From Coriaria nepalensis (Eukaryota > Streptophyta > Magnoliopsida > Cucurbitales > Coriariaceae), in the NCBI GenBank assembly GCA_027186245.1, contig CP114482.1, forward strand, positions 17,441,209 to 17,505,208: a stretch of DNA of 64,000 nt, in the 5' to 3' direction. The notes under the pieces were generated by a model. The model was not told the DNA's origin, did not search any database, and worked only from the letters and a program-made list of their open reading frames with translations. Shown in pieces: positions 61,341 to 64,000 of the stretch (position 1 is the first letter of the stretch; the number at the start of each line of letters is the position of its first letter). The translations under genes and the position numbers were made by a program.

Positions 61341-62023
61341 GGCCGAATTTCATTCGAAGTGATTTAGAATGATTTACTGACTAAAAGAGACGCAAAAATA
61401 TGACTTTAAGGCTAAAAAAATGCGTAGTTGCCTTCAATAGATCAATTGCAAGTTATGTATGAAAGTCGTGTCTCAAATGCAAAAATAGAATTGGTTCGAA
61501 GTGCTTCCAAACAATTTGATGATATGAAACGACTGAATGATATGCTTTTTAAGGCTAAAATAATGCACTGTTGTCTTCAATAGATTAATTGCAAGTTATG
61601 GAAGAAAATCATATTTGAAGGGCGAAAATAGAATTCGTACGACTTAATTTAGAATGATTTAACGACTAGAAGAGACTCATTGACATGACCTTAAGGCTAA
61701 ACAAATGCATTGTTGCCTTCAATACATCAACTGCAAGTTATGCACGAAAGTCATGTTTAAAGGCCGAATTTCATTCGAAGTGATCTAGAATGATTTACTG
61801 ACTGAAATAGACGCAAAAATATGACTTTAAGGCTAAAAAAATACATAGTTGCCTTCAATAGATCAATTGCAAGTTATGTATGAAAGTCGTGTCGCAAATG
61901 CACAAATAGAATTGGTTCGAAGTGCTTCCAAACAATTTGATGATATGAAACGACTGAATGATATGCTTTTTAAGGCTAAAATAATGCATTGTTGTCTTCA
62001 GTAGATTAATTGCAAGTTATGTA
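61341..62023 (+). repeat. 985-bp-spaced duplication, copy 1 (683 bp)
   Basis: This segment matches 62326-63008. Shared rare variants are aaatgcgtagttg, gatgatatgaaacgac, atggaagaaaatcatattt, gaattcgtacgac, gaccttaagg, gatctagaatg, gactgaaatag, aaatacatag and cttcagtagatt. The copy ends in gttatgta, after which copy 1 goes into a B-type sequence and copy 2 into a normal C. Confidence 0.88.
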
Positions 62024-62248
62024 TGAAAGTCGTGTCTCAAATGCACAAATAGAATTGGTTTGAAGTGCTTCTAAACTATTTAATGATATGAAAAGACTGA
62101 ATGATAAGCTTTTTAAGGCTAAAATAATGCATTGTCGTCTTCAATAGATTAATTCCAAGTTATGTAATAAAATCATGTTTGAAGGGCGAAAATAGAATTC
62201 GTTCGACTTAATTTAGAATGATTTAACGATTAGAAGAGACTCATTAAC
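61685..62248 (+). repeat. Four-subunit unit (A-B-C/B-C, 564 bp)
   Basis: Subunit C starts normally (cttcagtagattaattgcaag) and then turns into B at gttatgtatgaaagtcgtg, about 62011-62023, followed by a complete C. The incoming sequence (tttgaagtgcttctaaac, gataagc, cattgtcgtc, aattccaag) is a copy of 59353 onward at an offset of 2668 bp. The join lies in aattgcaagttatgta, shared by B and C. Confidence 0.9.
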
Positions 62249-62325
62249 ATGACTTTAAGGCTAAACAAATGCATTTTTGCCTTCAATAGATCAACTGCAA
62301 GTTATGCACGAACGTCATGTTTCAA

Positions 62326-63008
62326 GGCCGAATTTCATTCGAAGTGATTTAGAATGATTTACTGACTAAAAGAGACGCAAAAATATGACTTTAAGGCTAA
62401 AAAAATGCGTAGTTGCCTTCAATAGATCAATTGCAAGTTATGTATGAAAGTCGTGTCTCAAATGCAAAAATAGAATTGGTTCGAAGTGCTTCCAAACAAT
62501 TTGATGATATGAAACGACTGAATGATATGCTTTTTAAGGCTAAAATAATGCACTGTTGTCTTCAATAGATTAATTGCAAGTTATGGAAGAAAATCATATT
62601 TGAAGGGCGAAAATAGAATTCGTACGACTTAATTTAGAATGATTTAACGACTAGAAGAGACTCATTGACATGACCTTAAGGCTAAACAAATGCATTGTTG
62701 CCTTCAATACATCAACTGCAAGTTATGCACGAAAGTCATGTTTAAAGGCCGAATTTCATTCGAAGTGATCTAGAATGATTTACTGACTGAAATAGACGCA
62801 AAAATATGACTTTAAGGCTAAAAAAATACATAGTTGCCTTCAATAGATCAATTGCAAGTTATGTATGAAAGTCGTGTCGCAAATGCACAAATAGAATTGG
62901 TTCGAAGTGCTTCCAAACAATTTGATGATATGAAACGACTGAATGATATGCTTTTTAAGGCTAAAATAATGCATTGTTGTCTTCAGTAGATTAATTGCAA
63001 GTTATGTA
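62326..63008 (+). repeat. 985-bp-spaced duplication, copy 2 (683 bp)
   Basis: Copy 2 of 61341-62023. To its left, about 62009-62598 also matches 59341-59930 (catttttgcc, gaacgtcatgtttcaag, aaatgcgtag), so this stretch is covered by two overlapping duplications. Differences from the older copy are ttatggaagaaaatcgtattt against atcatattt, and gaattcgttcg against gaattcgtacg. Confidence 0.87.
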
Positions 63009-64000
63009 AGAAAATCATGTTTGAAGGGCGAAAATAGAATTCGTTCGACTTAATTTAGAATGATTTAACGACTAGAAGAGACTCATTGACATGACCTTAA
63101 GGCTAAACAAATGCATCGTTGCCTTCAATACATCAACTGCAAGTTATGCACGAAAGTCGTGTTTGAAGGCCGAATTTCATTCAAAGTGATTTAGAATGAT
63201 TTACTGACTAAAAGAGACGCAAAAATATGACTTTAAGGCCAAAAAAATGCATAGTTGCCTTCAATAGATCAATTGCAGGTTATGTATGAAAGTCGTGTCT
63301 CAAATGCACAAATAGAATTGGTTCGAAGTGCTTCCAAAAAAATTAATGATATGAAAAGACTGAATGACATCCTTTTTTACGGCTAAAATAATGCATTGTT
63401 GTCTTCAATAGATTAATTGCAACTTATGTAATAAAATCATGTTTGAAGGGCGAAAATAGAATTCGTTCGACTTAATTTAGAATGATTTAACGACGAGAAG
63501 AGACTCATTAACATGACTTTAAGGCTAAACAAATGCATTTTTGTCTTCAATAGATCAACTCCAAGTTATGCACGAAAGTCATGTTTAAAGGCCGAATTTC
63601 ATTCGAAGTGATTTAGAATGATTTACTGACTAAAAGTGATGCAAAAATATAACTTTAAGGCTAAAAAAATGGATTGTTGCATTCAATATATCAATTGCAA
63701 GTCATGCATGAAAGTCGTGTCTTAAATGCAAAAATGGAATTGGTTCGAAGTGCTCCCAAACAATTTAATGATATGAAAAGACTGAATGATATGTTTTTTA
63801 AGGCTAAAATAATGCACTGTTGTGTTCAATAGATTAATTGCAAGTTATGTAAGAAAATCATGTTTGAAGGGCGAAAATAGAATTCGTTCGACTTAATTTA
63901 GAATGATTTAACGACTAGAAGAGACTCATTGACATGACTTTAAGGCTAAAAAATGCATTGTTGCCTTCAATACATCAACTGCAAGTTATGCACGAAAGTC
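63009..64000 (+). repeat. Right-edge units, last one cut by the window end
   Basis: The unit at 63091 is 422 bp and has private changes: gcatcgttgcc, gtcgtgtttgaagg, ccaaaaaaattaatg and gacatccttttttacgg. The unit at 63513 has gtgatgcaaaaatataac, aatatatcaat and gaagtgctccc. The last unit starts at 63934 with ggctaaaaaatgc and is cut off after 67 bp, so the array continues beyond the window. Confidence 0.8.

Larger units (their letters stand above)
1..64000 (+). repeat. Satellite DNA array, 421-bp monomer, whole window
   Basis: The whole window is a head-to-tail tandem array. The opening landmark atgactttaaggctaaac (with small variants) recurs at 1, 422, 843, 1264, 1685, 2106 and onward to 63934. 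Most intervals are exactly 421 bp. By hand count there are 153 complete units: 144 of 419-423 bp, six that gain or lose whole subunits, and three that lose 26 bp. I saw no inverted unit and no non-satellite insertion. No array edge is visible, so the true array is longer than the window. The structure is typical of eukaryotic constitutive heterochromatin. Whether it is centromeric cannot be decided from sequence alone. Confidence 0.98.

Noticed and set aside
1..64000. CRISPR array or phage-type repeat
   Set aside because: Repeats are adjacent without unique spacers, the 421-bp unit is far too long, and no associated genes are present.
1..64000. Transposon or LTR element inserted in the array
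   Set aside because: Tracking the monomer landmark from 1 to 63934 accounts for every base through 419-423-bp units or subunit-level changes. No foreign insert or target-site duplication was seen.
1..64000. Inverted units or a palindromic array junction
   Set aside because: All units show the landmark on the plus strand. No reverse-complement landmark was noticed.

Overview
The window is one uninterrupted satellite DNA array. I found no protein-coding gene, RNA gene, transposon, CRISPR array or unique sequence in its 64 kb. The repeat is AT-rich (about one third G+C in the stretches I counted), with a 421-bp monomer. All copies lie head to tail in the same orientation. I tracked the landmark that opens each monomer (atgactttaaggctaaac, or a close variant) from end to end and counted 153 complete landmark-to-landmark units plus a 67-bp partial unit at the right edge. 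Neither array edge is in the window. An array of this length and regularity points to eukaryotic heterochromatin (centromeric, pericentromeric, subtelomeric or sex-chromosome). The sequence alone does not identify the taxon.

The 421-bp monomer is itself a fused trimer of diverged subunits of about 140 bp, here called A (136 bp), B (143 bp) and C (142 bp). They share a core around ggctaaa(a/c)aaatg, gttg(c/t)cttcaata and gcaagttatg, and a related second half. Six units break the trimer pattern by whole subunits: 34526-35088 and 61685-62248 have four, 38457-38598 has one, and 41547-41831, 43516-43800 and 48406-48690 have two. Their junctions fall in sequence shared by the subunits, which is what unequal exchange between subunits would leave.

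Above the monomer there are several local higher-order repeats (HORs). At 1-10103 parts recur at 4209 bp (ten monomers). At 10104-19345 there is a clean ten-monomer HOR of 4211-4212 bp with two full copies and a partial third. At 21473-23156 and 31998-33683 there are two-monomer HORs. At 23254-29644 there is an eight-monomer HOR (3368 bp). The segment 34526-42384 is a disordered zone with subunit-level rearrangements. At 42385-58592 a HOR of about 5 kb occurs three times and can be followed by shared indels (unit lengths 285, 419, 395, 423). At 58593-64000 there are more diverged units with a mosaic 985-bp duplication.

The 67-codon frames that recur in about 45 units are by-products of the repeat. 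They begin with TTG directly after an in-frame TAG, most copies carry TAG where the open copies have TGG, and small indels shift the frame in others. I do not annotate them as genes. The most interesting content is the record of how the array grew: subunit, monomer, HOR and segmental duplication can all be read in one window.
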